Shown: positions 46,753-55,820 of the stretch, in pieces
Position numbering within the stretch: position 1 is the stretch's first letter
Layout of the letters: every line of letters begins with the position of its first letter
DNA from: Agrococcus sp051751085
Lineage (GTDB): Bacteria > Actinomycetota > Actinomycetes > Actinomycetales > Microbacteriaceae
DNA length: 64,000 nucleotides
NCBI GenBank assembly: GCA_051751085.1
Contig: JBNJKM010000004.1
Span: forward strand, 124,001 to 188,000
Direction: 5' to 3'
Notes under the pieces: model-generated
Told to the model about the DNA's origin: nothing
What the model saw: the letters and a program-made list of their open reading frames with translations, nothing else
Database searches by the model: none
Made by a program: the position numbers and the translations under genes

Positions 46753-47547
46753 ATGCATGTGCCCACGCCAGACGGCGTCGCCGAGTGGCGAGACGCCGCG
46801 GACGCCGCCGACGACGCGGTCGCGATGACCCACGTCGACGGCGACCACGTGCTGCTGCTGCGGCGCTGGCCGCGCGCGGGCGCACCCGTCGTGCTGCTCG
46901 TGCACGGCATCGGCATGGGCCAGCAGTACTTCGGCCTGCTGCGGGAGGCGCTCTCGGCCGAGCTCGACGTGATCGCGCTCGACCTGCCGGGCTTCGGCGC
47001 GTCGCCGGAGCCGTCGGAGAGCCTGCCCATGCCGGAGCTGGCCGACCTGGTGGCGGATGCGCTGCGCGGGATGGTGGACGAGCCGATCATCGCGCTCGGG
47101 CACTCGATGGGCACGCAGGTCGTCGCCGAGCTCGCCGCACGGCATCCGGAGCTCGTCGGCCGCGTCGTGCTCATCGCCCCGACCGTCAATCCGCTCGAGC
47201 GCAGCGGCTGGCAGCAGGGGCTGCGGCTGCTGCAGGACCTCTCGAACGACCCGCCCATCGTCGCGCTCGTCGGCGCGCGCATGTATGCGCAGGCCGGCGC
47301 GCGCTGGTACTTCCGCAAGCTCCGCTCGATGCTCGACCACGACCTACGCGACGTGCTGCCCCGCGTGCTCCAGCCGACGCTCGTCATCCGCGGCGACGAG
47401 GACCGCGTCGTGCCGGCGGCATGGGCCTCCGAGGTGCGTGACCTGCTGCCCGACGCCGAGCTGCGCATCGCGCGCGGCAAGGGCCACGAGGCCATGGTGA
47501 CGGCGGCTGAGCCGGTGGCGCGCATGGTGATGGAGTTCGCCCGATGA
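46753..47547 (+). CDS. Alpha/beta hydrolase
   Basis: A 264-residue alpha/beta-hydrolase fold. LVHGIGMGQQYF is the oxyanion region, ALGHSMGTQVVAEL is the nucleophile elbow (Ser), RGDEDRVVP carries the acid, and GKGHEAM the catalytic His. The substrate is unknown. TAGGCT at 46741-46746 lies 6 bases before the ATG, inside the stop region of the MFS gene. It overlaps the next hydrolase by ATGA, so the two are coupled. Confidence 0.88.
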   Translation: MHVPTPDGVAEWRDAADAADDAVAMTHVDGDHVLLLRRWPRAGAPVVLLVHGIGMGQQYFGLLREALSAELDVIALDLPGFGASPEPSESLPMPELADLVADALRGMVDEPIIALGHSMGTQVVAELAARHPELVGRVVLIAPTVNPLERSGWQQGLRLLQDLSNDPPIVALVGARMYAQAGARWYFRKLRSMLDHDLRDVLPRVLQPTLVIRGDEDRVVPAAWASEVRDLLPDAELRIARGKGHEAMVTAAEPVARMVMEFAR

Positions 47548-48245
47548 TCCCGGGCGAGGTGGCGGTCTGGGCGCGCGACTACCTCTTCGCCGCGCGCATG
47601 CACCTGCGCGGCAACCTCGACCCGCGCCCGCCCGCGCTCACCGGGCCGCCCGGCGCGCGCGTGCACGTCGTGCTCATCCCCGGGGTGGTCGAGCGCTGGC
47701 CGTTCATGGAGCCGCTCGGCCGTCGGCTCGCCGCAGCCGGGCTCGGCGTGCACTTCGTGCCGGATCTCGGCCGCAACCTCGCGCCGGTGCTCGAGTCGGT
47801 GCCCATCGTGGGCCGCGTCGTCGACGAGGTCGCCGCCGCGCACCCGACCGCGCGCATCGTGCTCGTCGGGCACTCGAAGGGCGGGCTGATCGGCAAGCGG
47901 CTCATGGTCGACCGGGCGCTGCACCCGGAGCAGCCGCAGCCCGCGGGCCTCGTCGCGCTCGCGACGCCGTTCGCCGGCTCCACGCGCGCGCGCCTCATCC
48001 GCGGGGCGGCGATCCGCGAGTTCGACCCCTCGAACGCCATGCTGCGCGCCCTCGCGGCCGAGCGCAGCGCCGACGCGCGCATCCACGTCGTGCTGCCGCG
48101 CATCGATCCGCACGTGCCCGGCAACGAGGTGCCCGAGGGGATGCAGGGGGTGCGGCTGCGCGCGAGCGGCCACTTCCGGCCGCTCGCGACGACCGAGGCC
48201 GCGCGGGCGGTGCTGCGCGCGATCGACGCGCTCACGAAGGGCTGA
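47544..48245 (+). CDS. Alpha/beta hydrolase, lipase/PGAP1-like
   Basis: A 233-residue hydrolase: VVLIPGVVERWPFMEPLGRRL near the N-terminus, nucleophile elbow LVGHSKGGLIGKRL, and GHFRPL near the C-terminus as a candidate catalytic His. The acid residue is not obvious. No signal peptide, so cytoplasmic. It overlaps the preceding hydrolase by four bases and is convergent with the CWB2 gene 6 bp away; GAGCCGGCTC at the junction is a short palindrome. Confidence 0.8.
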   Translation: MIPGEVAVWARDYLFAARMHLRGNLDPRPPALTGPPGARVHVVLIPGVVERWPFMEPLGRRLAAAGLGVHFVPDLGRNLAPVLESVPIVGRVVDEVAAAHPTARIVLVGHSKGGLIGKRLMVDRALHPEQPQPAGLVALATPFAGSTRARLIRGAAIREFDPSNAMLRALAAERSADARIHVVLPRIDPHVPGNEVPEGMQGVRLRASGHFRPLATTEAARAVLRAIDALTKG

Positions 48246-48251
48246 GCCGGC

Positions 48252-49340
48252 TCAGCCCGTCTGCTCGCCACCCGACGCGGGCCTCGGCGGCGGGCTCGGG
48301 ATGGACGGCGGCTGCGCACCGCACTGCGTGAGCATGATCGTGCCCGCCGACAGCGTCTGGATGGAGCCGAGCGCCACCAAGCGCGTTGCCCCCAGCCGCT
48401 GCACGTCGCGCAGCACCGCGTCGTGGTGGTGGCACAGGCGCGGTGCGAGGTAGAGCGTCGAGCCGTTCGCGGCCGCGAGCTGGGCGGCGGCGAGGCCGTC
48501 CGGGAACTTCTCGCCGGAGGCGATGTAGACGCGCGAGCCGGCGACCGACGACGTGAAGGCGGCGTTGACGAGCGCGCTCGTCTCGTAGCGGTCGACGCCG
48601 CCGAAGCGCTCGACGGTCGCACCGGAGCGCTGCGCGAGCCGCCCCTCGATCGCCGTCGAGACCGAGGTCGGCCCGCCCGCGATCGAGAAGTCCGCCACGG
48701 CGCCGAGCCGCGCGAGCGCCCTGCTCGACCACCAGGCGGCGTCGGCGTGCGCGAGCACGATCGCGTGGCCGTGGCGCGCGGCGATGGCGGATGCGCTCAG
48801 CGCGTCGGCGAAGCCCCACCCGTCGACGATCCAGACGTGGTCGACGGTCCTCGACTGCCGCATCCGCTCGAGCAGCCGCAGCGAGGTGTCGACGCGGTCG
48901 ACGCCCGCGATGCGCTCGATCCTCGCGCCCGGCACGGTCCGGCGCACCGCCGCCTCGACGGTGCCGTTGATCGACGGGAGGCCGCCGACGATGACGATCG
49001 TCGTGGGCTTCAGCGCGGCGAGGCGAGCGCGCGTCGGCTCCCGGAGCGTGCCGCTGTCGGTGAGCAGCAGGTGCGCGCCGGCCGCTGCCGCGACGGGAGC
49101 GGCGGCGAGCGCGTCGGGGGAGACGACGCCAGAGGCGAGGAACACGGTGCTGCTGCGCTGGTTCGGCATGCGCTCCGAGATCAGGCTCGAGGTCGCGAAG
49201 CGATCGGCACCGCCGATCCGCTCGTAGGCGTAGACAGCGGCGGATGCGGGCGCCGCCGAGACCCACGTCATGACCGCGGCGAGCGCGACGGCCGTGATGA
49301 CGGCGGTCCGTGAGCGGCCGTGCCGGCTGCGAGCGTGCAT
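48252..49340 (-). CDS. Secreted protein with cell-wall-binding repeat 2 (CWB2) domains
   Basis: A 362-residue protein with a Sec signal peptide (to about residue 34, ending ASAAV) and three CWB2 units. Each begins with a pattern like ERIGGADRFATSSLISER, with later copies at ERIAGVDRVDTSLRLLERM and ERFGGVDRYETSALVNAAF. CWB2 repeats anchor proteins non-covalently to cell-wall polymers. No additional enzyme domain is present; the last 15 residues are Pro/Ser-rich. The ATG is preceded by AAGGAG on the minus strand. Confidence 0.9.
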   Translation of the reverse strand: MHARSRHGRSRTAVITAVALAAVMTWVSAAPASAAVYAYERIGGADRFATSSLISERMPNQRSSTVFLASGVVSPDALAAAPVAAAAGAHLLLTDSGTLREPTRARLAALKPTTIVIVGGLPSINGTVEAAVRRTVPGARIERIAGVDRVDTSLRLLERMRQSRTVDHVWIVDGWGFADALSASAIAARHGHAIVLAHADAAWWSSRALARLGAVADFSIAGGPTSVSTAIEGRLAQRSGATVERFGGVDRYETSALVNAAFTSSVAGSRVYIASGEKFPDGLAAAQLAAANGSTLYLAPRLCHHHDAVLRDVQRLGATRLVALGSIQTLSAGTIMLTQCGAQPPSIPSPPPRPASGGEQTG

Positions 49341-49461
49341 GTCGCTCCTTCGCGATGGTCGGGCGCGACCGCGCGACACGCGATCCGGGGGTGAAGATCC
49401 GTCACTATGGTAGGGGTACAGCGCGATCCTCCCGGCTCGCCGACCGTGCGAGGACCCGCCC

Positions 49462-51063
49462 ATGCCCCAGCTCCGCCCGCTGCGCGCCGCGCTCGGCGCC
49501 GCCCTCGTGCTGCTCGTCGGCCTCGCCTCGACCATCGCGGCACCACCCGCCGAGGCGGTCCCGCTGCGCACCGCGCAGGCGCCGACCGTCGTCCAGTGCT
49601 ACGGCGACAGCATGCTCGACAACCTGTGCCGGCCCGCCCCTCAGGCGCTCGGCGTCACGCTGCCCGGCATCGAGCTGCGCAACTACGCGATCGGCGGCAT
49701 GACGTCGACGTCGATCGCGATCGCGGCCGGCCTCCACCAGCTCTCGCTGTCGCGCCCGACCGCGATCCCCGCATCCGGATGGGTCGAGCTCGCCGAGCCG
49801 GTCGGGCTCGTCGAGTCGGCCCGGCTCACCGGCCGCGTGGTGATGCGCGCGTCGATCGGCGGCGTCCACGGGCTGCTGAACCACCGGCCCGACCTCTCGG
49901 CCCCGTGGCGGTTCACGCGCGACGCGGCCGGCGCCGCGGTGCAGCTGCCCGCCGGCACGCCGATCCAGTCGCTGCAGCAGCCGAGAGCGGGTGCCGCGTC
50001 GATCGTCTGGGCCGGGACGAACAACCTCGAGCGGCCCGACCGGGTGCTGCAGGACGTCGCCGCGATCGTCGAGGCGCACCAGGCCGTCTCCGACGCTCCC
50101 GTGTGGGTCGTGTCGGTGACGCCCGCGTGGAGCGACAGCTCGACCGCGGTGGGGCGCAACCGGATCGAGATCAACGCGCAGCTCGAGCGCTGGTACGGCC
50201 AGCGCTACATCCCGCTCGACGAGTACCTCGCCAACGGCGCCCTCTACGAGGCCGGCATCGTGCCGACGCAGGCCGACCGCGACGCGGTCGCCCGCGGCCT
50301 CAACCCGCGCTCCTTCTGGCTCAGCAGCAGCGACCTGACGCACATGAACTTCGCGGGGCAGATGGCGTCGGCGCGGTTCCTGCAGCGCTTCGTCACCGGC
50401 GGCGCGACGCTCGACTCGGTGCGGGCCCGCTTCGACGCGATCTCGACGATGGATGCGTCGGTGAGCGGCAGGAGCGTCACCGTCTCCGGGTGGGCGGCCG
50501 ACCACTCCGACCTGTTCCAGTCGATCCAGGTGGGCGTCACGATCGACGGGCAGTGGAAGGGGGCGACGCTCGCCGATCGGCCGAGCGACCACCTCTTCGC
50601 CTACGGGATCCCCGGCCGGCACGGCTACTCCTGGCGCTTCGACGGGCTCTCGCCCGGGCAGCACACGATCTGCTCGGTCGCGATCGGGTTCGGCGCGGGG
50701 CAGCACCACTACCCGGCGTGCCGGACCGTCTCCGTCGCCGCGGCGCAGCAGGCGCCGGCCGAGCAGCAGGCGCCCGCCGAGCAGGCGCCCGTCGAGCAGC
50801 CGGCGCCCGCCGAGCAGCCGGCGCCCGCCGAGCAGGCGGCATCCGCCGCGCAGCAGGCGCCGGCCGCGCAGGTCGCACCCGCCGAGGGCGCAGCCGCAGC
50901 CGCGGCGTACCGCTGGACGCTCGCAGAGGACGAGGCGCGTCCCTCGCTCGCCGTCGCGGTGCTCCTCGACGGCCGCTGGCACACTGCGGTCCGCGCAGGC
51001 ACGGCAGCCACCGGCGGCGGCTCCGACAGGCAGGCCGTCTGGGCGGCGTCGCCGCTGCCGTAG
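49462..51063 (+). CDS. Secreted SGNH/GDSL-like hydrolase with C-terminal PAEQ-repeat region
   Basis: A 533-residue secreted protein: signal peptide to ~residue 31 (IAAPPAEA), then an SGNH hydrolase domain with QCYGDSMLDNLC (catalytic Ser), YAIGGMTS (Gly block), WAGTNNLERP (Asn block) and SSDLTHMNFAG (Asp/His block). A beta-domain follows (about 330-430), then a repetitive Ala/Pro/Gln/Glu region and a short C-terminal domain. It is probably an esterase acting on acylated polysaccharide or the cell surface; the substrate is unknown. It is divergent from the CWB2 gene, and both products are secreted. Confidence 0.82.
   Translation: MPQLRPLRAALGAALVLLVGLASTIAAPPAEAVPLRTAQAPTVVQCYGDSMLDNLCRPAPQALGVTLPGIELRNYAIGGMTSTSIAIAAGLHQLSLSRPTAIPASGWVELAEPVGLVESARLTGRVVMRASIGGVHGLLNHRPDLSAPWRFTRDAAGAAVQLPAGTPIQSLQQPRAGAASIVWAGTNNLERPDRVLQDVAAIVEAHQAVSDAPVWVVSVTPAWSDSSTAVGRNRIEINAQLERWYGQRYIPLDEYLANGALYEAGIVPTQADRDAVARGLNPRSFWLSSSDLTHMNFAGQMASARFLQRFVTGGATLDSVRARFDAISTMDASVSGRSVTVSGWAADHSDLFQSIQVGVTIDGQWKGATLADRPSDHLFAYGIPGRHGYSWRFDGLSPGQHTICSVAIGFGAGQHHYPACRTVSVAAAQQAPAEQQAPAEQAPVEQPAPAEQPAPAEQAASAAQQAPAAQVAPAEGAAAAAAYRWTLAEDEARPSLAVAVLLDGRWHTAVRAGTAATGGGSDRQAVWAASPLP
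50746..50889 (+). repeat. In-frame Ala-Pro-Gln-Glu tandem repeat
   Basis: Irregular 15-24 bp DNA units encode about eight APAEQ/APVEQ/APAEQP-like peptides in the SGNH hydrolase. The segment is an extended, disordered linker. Such repeats can change length by slippage. Confidence 0.8.
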
Positions 51064-51157
51064 GGCAGCGCCGGGGAGGTATAGGGCGATCGGCTCGAAT
51101 CGCGCCGCCAGAGCAGCACGTTGCCCTCTACCTGCGCACCGTGCGCACTGAGGCGGC

Positions 51158-52165
51158 TCAGCCCGTCTGCCGCAGCTGCACGAGCACGGGCCGGTGATCG
51201 GTGCCGACGTCGTCGAGGCCCGTGAGCACGCGCGCCGCGACCGGCTCCCAGTCGGGCGTCGCGACGACGTGGTCGATCTGCGCGCCGAGCCACGGCGGCG
51301 CCCAGGTCGGCCAGCTGCCGACGGCGCCGGCGCCCGCCTGGCTCGCGGCGTCGCGGCACGTGCCGAGCTCGCCGCCGTCGACGCCGAGCGACGCCCAGTG
51401 GTCGAGCGTCGAGTTGAAGTCGCCCGCCATCACGACCGACGACGAGCCGTCACACAGGCCCGCGACGAACTCGAGGTCGGCGCGCCAGTTGCGCATCTGC
51501 TGCGGCACCGGCGCGACCGGGTGCGTGGAGACGAGCACGGGGCCCTCGCCGTCGTCGGGGCGCGCGACGACCGTCGGGAGCGTGCGCGTGCCGCCGACCG
51601 AGGGGTCGGTCGTGTACGTGCCGAGCGCCGCCGAGATGAGCAGCGTCGTGTTGAGCGCGCCGTAGGCGGGGGAGTAGCCGGTCGTGTGCACCCAGAACGG
51701 GTTGCCGCGCTCGCGCAGCAGCTCGGCGACCCCGACGCCCAGCTCCAGGGTCGTCTCCGGCAGCATCACCGCATCCGCCCCGGTCTCGTCGATGACGCGC
51801 GCGATCTCCTCCACGCCCGGCTCGTCCCCGAGCGTGTTCCAGGTGAGCACGACGAGGTCGTCGCCGTCGGCATCGATCGACTGCGAGGCGTCGAGGCCGC
51901 GAGACGCGTGGATGCCGCCCGAGACGAGGGCGAACACGAGCAGCAGCGAGATGACGCCGAGCACGAACGGACGCACCCGCCGCCACCCGACGAAGCAGAG
52001 GAAGAGGAGCGCGAGCACGAGCGCGATGCCGACCACGCCGATGCGCATCGACACGACCTGCGCGACGATCGGGGCCTGCTCGAGGCCGAGCGCCTGCGGC
52101 CACGCGGCGACCAGCAGGCACGCCGCGATGATGATGGCGAGCAGCCAGCCGAGGATCGCGAGCAC
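51158..52165 (-). CDS. Membrane-anchored endonuclease/exonuclease/phosphatase-family protein
   Basis: About 335 residues. Three hydrophobic helices in the first ~85 residues (ILGWLLAIIIAACLLVAAWP and two more) tether an extracytoplasmic EEP domain. The domain has LTWNTLGDE, VMLPETTLE (catalytic Glu), VMAGDFNSTLDHW, and GTDHRPVLVQL (catalytic Asp-His). The family includes phosphodiesterases for nucleic acid, sphingolipid or inositol phosphates; the substrate is unknown. GTG 52165 is chosen, with TACGCT 7 bases upstream. The final 17 bases around the stop match those ending the CWB2 gene. Confidence 0.85.
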   Translation of the reverse strand: MLAILGWLLAIIIAACLLVAAWPQALGLEQAPIVAQVVSMRIGVVGIALVLALLFLCFVGWRRVRPFVLGVISLLLVFALVSGGIHASRGLDASQSIDADGDDLVVLTWNTLGDEPGVEEIARVIDETGADAVMLPETTLELGVGVAELLRERGNPFWVHTTGYSPAYGALNTTLLISAALGTYTTDPSVGGTRTLPTVVARPDDGEGPVLVSTHPVAPVPQQMRNWRADLEFVAGLCDGSSSVVMAGDFNSTLDHWASLGVDGGELGTCRDAASQAGAGAVGSWPTWAPPWLGAQIDHVVATPDWEPVAARVLTGLDDVGTDHRPVLVQLRQTG

Positions 52166-52238
52166 ATCGGGGAGCGTAGATGACGCTCCGATGCACGGCC
52201 TGTGGGGCGCGTCCCCCAGCCCGGAATAGGCTGGCGGG

Positions 52239-53135
52239 ATGGAGCACGGCGCGGCGGACGGGATGCACCTGGACTGGATGCACAGGGCGCCGATCGACCT
52301 GCACGCGCACTCGCGCGAGTCGGACGGGATGGACGCGCCCGGCGACGTCGTGCGCGCCGCCGCGGCCGCGGGCCTCGGCGTCATCGCGCTCACCGACCAC
52401 GACACCGTCGCCGGCTGGCAGGAGGCGGCGGACGCCGCGCTCGAGACCGGGGTCGCGCTCATCCCCGGCGTCGAGTTCTCGTCGCAGATCGGACCGGCGA
52501 GCGTGCACGTGCTCGGCTACCTGCTCGACCCGGAGGCGTCCGCGTTCGTGGGGGAGCGCGAGCGGATCCGGCTCGAGCGCGTGGAGCGCGCCGAGCGGAT
52601 GGTGCGCGCGATCGGCCGCGACTACCCGCTCACCTGGCAGCACGTCGAGGAGCACTCCGCTCCCGGCGCGACGATCGGCCGCCCGCACATCGCCGACGCG
52701 CTCGTCACGCTCGGCATCGTGCCCGACCGCTCCGCGGCGTTCGAGGGCATCCTCCACTGGCAGGGCGGCTACTACCAGCCGCACCACGCGCCCGCGCCCG
52801 AGGAGGCGATCGGCATCATCCGCGACGCCGGGGGCGTGGCCGTGCTCGCGCACCCGGCCGCGCGCGGCCGCCCGGTCATGCGGATGGGCGTGCTCGGCGA
52901 CCTCGTCGACGCGGGCCTGGACGGCGTGGAGATCTGGCACCGCGACAACGACGAGCGCTCACGGCGCGAGCTGCTCGCCGATGCGGAGCGGCTGGGGCTG
53001 CTCGTCACGGGCTCGAGCGACTACCACGGCTCGGGGAAGCCCAACCTGCTGGGCGAGCACACCACCGAGCCCGCGGTGCTCGCCGAGATCGTGCGCCGCG
53101 CGACCGGCTTCGCCCCGGTCGTCCCGCTGGCCTGA
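52239..53135 (+). CDS. PHP-domain phosphoesterase
   Basis: A 298-residue PHP metallophosphoesterase with the expected ligand motifs: DLHAHSRESDG, ALTDHDTVAGW, PGVEFSSQ, IGRPHIADAL, VLAHPAA, and SSDYHGSGKPN. Homologues include nucleoside 3',5'-bisphosphate phosphatases and 5'-3' RNases of the YciV/RNase AM class. TAGGCT (52227-52232) lies 6 bases before the ATG. Convergent with the DEAD helicase gene downstream. Confidence 0.92.
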   Translation: MEHGAADGMHLDWMHRAPIDLHAHSRESDGMDAPGDVVRAAAAAGLGVIALTDHDTVAGWQEAADAALETGVALIPGVEFSSQIGPASVHVLGYLLDPEASAFVGERERIRLERVERAERMVRAIGRDYPLTWQHVEEHSAPGATIGRPHIADALVTLGIVPDRSAAFEGILHWQGGYYQPHHAPAPEEAIGIIRDAGGVAVLAHPAARGRPVMRMGVLGDLVDAGLDGVEIWHRDNDERSRRELLADAERLGLLVTGSSDYHGSGKPNLLGEHTTEPAVLAEIVRRATGFAPVVPLA

Positions 53136-53147
53136 GCCGGGACGACG

Positions 53148-53176
53148 AACGGCCGCCCCGCGAGGGACGGCCGTTT
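53148..53176. terminator. Hairpin terminator between PHP and helicase genes
   Basis: AACGGCCG...CCCC pairs with GGG...CGGCCGTTT around a short GCGA loop, with one mismatch near the loop. It lies between convergent genes, 13 bases after the PHP stop. On the plus strand the right arm ends in TTT. Confidence 0.75.
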
Positions 53177-53206
53177 CGTGCGCTGCTGCGCAGCGAGGGC
53201 TGCGTG

Positions 53207-54703
53207 TCAGCCCTGGACGGGCGGAGGCGTCGAGGCGCCGGAGCGGCGGCTGCGTCGCCGGCGGCGCGTGGGCGCCGCGTTGCCGTCGTGGTGCTCGGTG
53301 CCGCCGCCGTCGTGCGTGCCGCGTCCCTCGGGAGCGGTGGACGCATCCGCCGACTGCGGGGCGCCCTCGGCGCCGCGGCTCCGGTCGCCGCGCGAGCGGC
53401 GCTGGCCGCCCTCGCCGCGATCGCGCGTGCGCTCGCCGCCGCGCTCGCCACCACGACCGCCGCGGTCGCCGCGGCTGCCGGGGGCGACGCCCTCGCGCTT
53501 GGCCTCCTTGTGGGGCGGCGTCGCGTGCAGGCGGCCCTTGACGCCCTGCGGGATGTTGAGGTCGGCGTAGAGGTGCGGGCTCGACGAGTACGTCTCGACC
53601 GGCTCGGGACGCCCGAACTCCAGCGCGCGGTCGATGACCGACCACTTGTGCAGGTCCTCCCAGTCGACGAACGTCACGGCGATGCCCGTGCGGCCGGCGC
53701 GGCCGGTGCGGCCCACGCGGTGCAGGTACGCCATCTCGTCCTCGGGGATGGTGTGGTTGATGACGTGCGTCACGTCGTCGACGTCGATCCCGCGAGCGGC
53801 GACGTCGGTGGCGATGAGCACGTCCTTCTTGCCGGCCTTGAACGAGGCCATGGCGCGCTCGCGCGCCTCCTGGCTCATGTCGCCGTGCACGGCCGCGGCC
53901 TGGAAGCCGCGGTCGATGAGCTCCTCGGTGATGCGCGCGGCGGCGCGCTTCGTGCGCGTGAAGACGACGGTCTTGCCGCGGCCCTCGGCCTGCAGGATGC
54001 GCGCGATCACCTCGTCCTTGTCGAGCGCGTGCGCCCGGTAGACGACGTGCTCGATGTTGGCCTGCGCGATGGTGTCGTCGACGTCGGTCGCGCGGATGTG
54101 CAGCGGCCGCGACATGAAGCGCCGTGCGAGGGCGACGACCGGGCCGGGCATGGTCGCCGAGAAGAGCATCGTGTGCCGCACCGCGGGGACCTTCGAGAAG
54201 ATCTTCTCGACGTCGGGCAGGAAGCCGAGGTCGAGCATCTTGTCGGCCTCGTCGAGCACGATCTCCGTGACGTTCGAGAGGTCGAGGATGCGCTGCTGCG
54301 AGAGGTCGAGGAGGCGCCCGGGGGTGCCGACGACGATCTGCGCGCCGGCCTTGAGCTGCTCGATCTGGCCCTCGTAGGCCTTGCCGCCGTAGATGGAGAC
54401 GATCGTCGTGGGCCGGTTGGAGGTGATGATCTCCATGTCCTCGGTCACCTGCACGGCGAGCTCGCGGGTGGGGACGACGATGAGCGCCTGGACGCCCGGC
54501 GCGGGCTCTGCGCCGAGCCGCTGCGCGAGCGGGAGCCCGAAGGCGAACGTCTTGCCGGTGCCGGTCTTCGCCTGGCCGATGATGTCCTGGCCGGAGAGGG
54601 CGAGCGGGATGGTCTGCGTCTGGATGGGGAAGGGCTCGAGGATGCCGCGGTCGGCGAGCGCCTGGACCATGTCGGCGTCGATGGAGAGGTCTTGGAAAGT
54701 CAA
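53207..54703 (-). CDS. DEAD-box ATP-dependent RNA helicase
   Basis: A 498-residue helicase. Motifs in order: Q motif FPIQTQTIPLAL, AKTGTGKT (I), PTREL (Ia), TPGR (Ib), DEAD in VLDEADKMLD (II), SATMP (III), and HRVGRTGR (VI). The C-terminal ~100 residues are an Arg/Gly-rich and Arg-rich tail (SRGDRGGRGGERGGER) likely to bind RNA nonspecifically. The only sensible start is a TTG at 54703; no strong ribosome site precedes it. It probably works in ribosome assembly or RNA decay (RhlE/CsdA-like). Adjacent to the ferritin-like, DUF3107 and adnAB genes, as in mycobacteria. Confidence 0.93.
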   Translation of the reverse strand: MTFQDLSIDADMVQALADRGILEPFPIQTQTIPLALSGQDIIGQAKTGTGKTFAFGLPLAQRLGAEPAPGVQALIVVPTRELAVQVTEDMEIITSNRPTTIVSIYGGKAYEGQIEQLKAGAQIVVGTPGRLLDLSQQRILDLSNVTEIVLDEADKMLDLGFLPDVEKIFSKVPAVRHTMLFSATMPGPVVALARRFMSRPLHIRATDVDDTIAQANIEHVVYRAHALDKDEVIARILQAEGRGKTVVFTRTKRAAARITEELIDRGFQAAAVHGDMSQEARERAMASFKAGKKDVLIATDVAARGIDVDDVTHVINHTIPEDEMAYLHRVGRTGRAGRTGIAVTFVDWEDLHKWSVIDRALEFGRPEPVETYSSSPHLYADLNIPQGVKGRLHATPPHKEAKREGVAPGSRGDRGGRGGERGGERTRDRGEGGQRRSRGDRSRGAEGAPQSADASTAPEGRGTHDGGGTEHHDGNAAPTRRRRRSRRSGASTPPPVQG

Positions 54704-54790
54704 GGGAGTGTTCCGCCTGTTCGTTTTGCTCGGGCCAGCCTACCGGCGGCGTGCGAGAGCCGGGCGATTCGCGCCCATAGACTCCTCAGC

Positions 54791-55516
54791 GTGGTGAAGT
54801 GGTTCGACCGGACGCCGCGCGACGTGACGCGCCAGCTGCTCCGACAGCATCGCATGCCGGTCGTGGGCGACCGCGTGCTGCTGTCCGACGTGCGCCCCGC
54901 GCTCGTGCCGTTCGTCGGCCAGGCGCTCGGCCTCGAGCTCGAGCTCGTCGCGAAGGCCGGCCGGGTGCTCGCCGACGCGCCTTCGCTCGAGACCCGCGTC
55001 GTGCTCGCCGAGGTCGTCCGCATCCACGCCGCCCGCGCGGCGGCCTTCGCCCGCATCCTCGAGAGCGAGCCCGTCGACGCGGCCGACGCGATGCGCCCCT
55101 TCGTCGAGACGACCCGCTCCTTCGCCGACGCGACCGATGGCGCCGACTGGTACGAGCAGGTGCTCGCGCTCCATGTCGCCTCCGGGCTGCTCGTCGACTT
55201 CTTCGTCTCGATCGCGCCCGGGCTGCCGGACGACGACCAGGACGCGATGCTGCGCGCGCTGCGCAGCGAGACGACGCATCCGCTGCTCGTCGGGCTGCTG
55301 CAGCAGGCGATCGCGGCGACGCCGCGGCTCTCCGACCGCCTCGCGGTGTGGGGTCGCAGGATCGTGGGGGATGCGCTGCTGCAGATGTACCTGGCCGTGA
55401 ACGGCCCCGACGACGCCGGTCGCGCCGTACCGAGCCAGCCGCGGCTCGAGCCGGCGTTCAACGACATCGTCGCGTCGCACACGCGGCGCATGGACGAGCT
55501 GGGCCTGACGGCCTAG
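54791..55516 (+). CDS. Ferritin-like fold protein (actinobacterial)
   Basis: A 241-residue, mostly helical protein of the ferritin-like fold seen in actinobacterial hypothetical proteins related to MiaE. Candidate metal residues lie in LETRVVLAEVVRIHAARAAAF and in WYEQVLALHVASGLLVDFF; these include Glu and His but are not the full EXXH pairs, so iron binding is uncertain. TAGACT (54778-54783) lies 7 bases before the GTG. Divergent from the helicase. No substrate known. Confidence 0.7.
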   Translation: MVKWFDRTPRDVTRQLLRQHRMPVVGDRVLLSDVRPALVPFVGQALGLELELVAKAGRVLADAPSLETRVVLAEVVRIHAARAAAFARILESEPVDAADAMRPFVETTRSFADATDGADWYEQVLALHVASGLLVDFFVSIAPGLPDDDQDAMLRALRSETTHPLLVGLLQQAIAATPRLSDRLAVWGRRIVGDALLQMYLAVNGPDDAGRAVPSQPRLEPAFNDIVASHTRRMDELGLTA

Positions 55517-55520
55517 CGGC

Positions 55521-55820
55521 TCAGACCGTGCGCGTGAGCTCGGCGAGGTAGGCGGCGTCGGCGCGCGCGCGGCGGGCCGGCAGCACGCGCGGCAGCACGA
55601 GCGCGACGATCACGGCCGCCGCGAGGCTCGCGACCCAGATCCAGCCGTTCTCGCTCGTCATGCCGGTGAGCCCGAGGATCGTCCAGACGATGCCGGCAGC
55701 TGCGGCCGACGCCGTGGGGCTCAGGAAGAGGCCCACCCACTGGCGGCCGGGCAGCAGGTAGCGCGCGACCAGGCCGATCGCAGCCCCCATGACCATCGGC
55801 ACGAGGACGAGGACGGGCAT
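55521..55820 (-). CDS. Small membrane protein
   Basis: A 99-residue protein with about three membrane helices (VLVPMVMGAAIGLVARYLL, LSPTASAAAAGIVWTILGL, WIWVASLAAAVIVALVLP) and a basic C-terminal tail. No recognised family. It overlaps the DUF3107 stop by one base on the same strand, so it forms a two-gene operon with it. Confidence 0.75.
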   Translation of the reverse strand: MPVLVLVPMVMGAAIGLVARYLLPGRQWVGLFLSPTASAAAAGIVWTILGLTGMTSENGWIWVASLAAAVIVALVLPRVLPARRARADAAYLAELTRTV

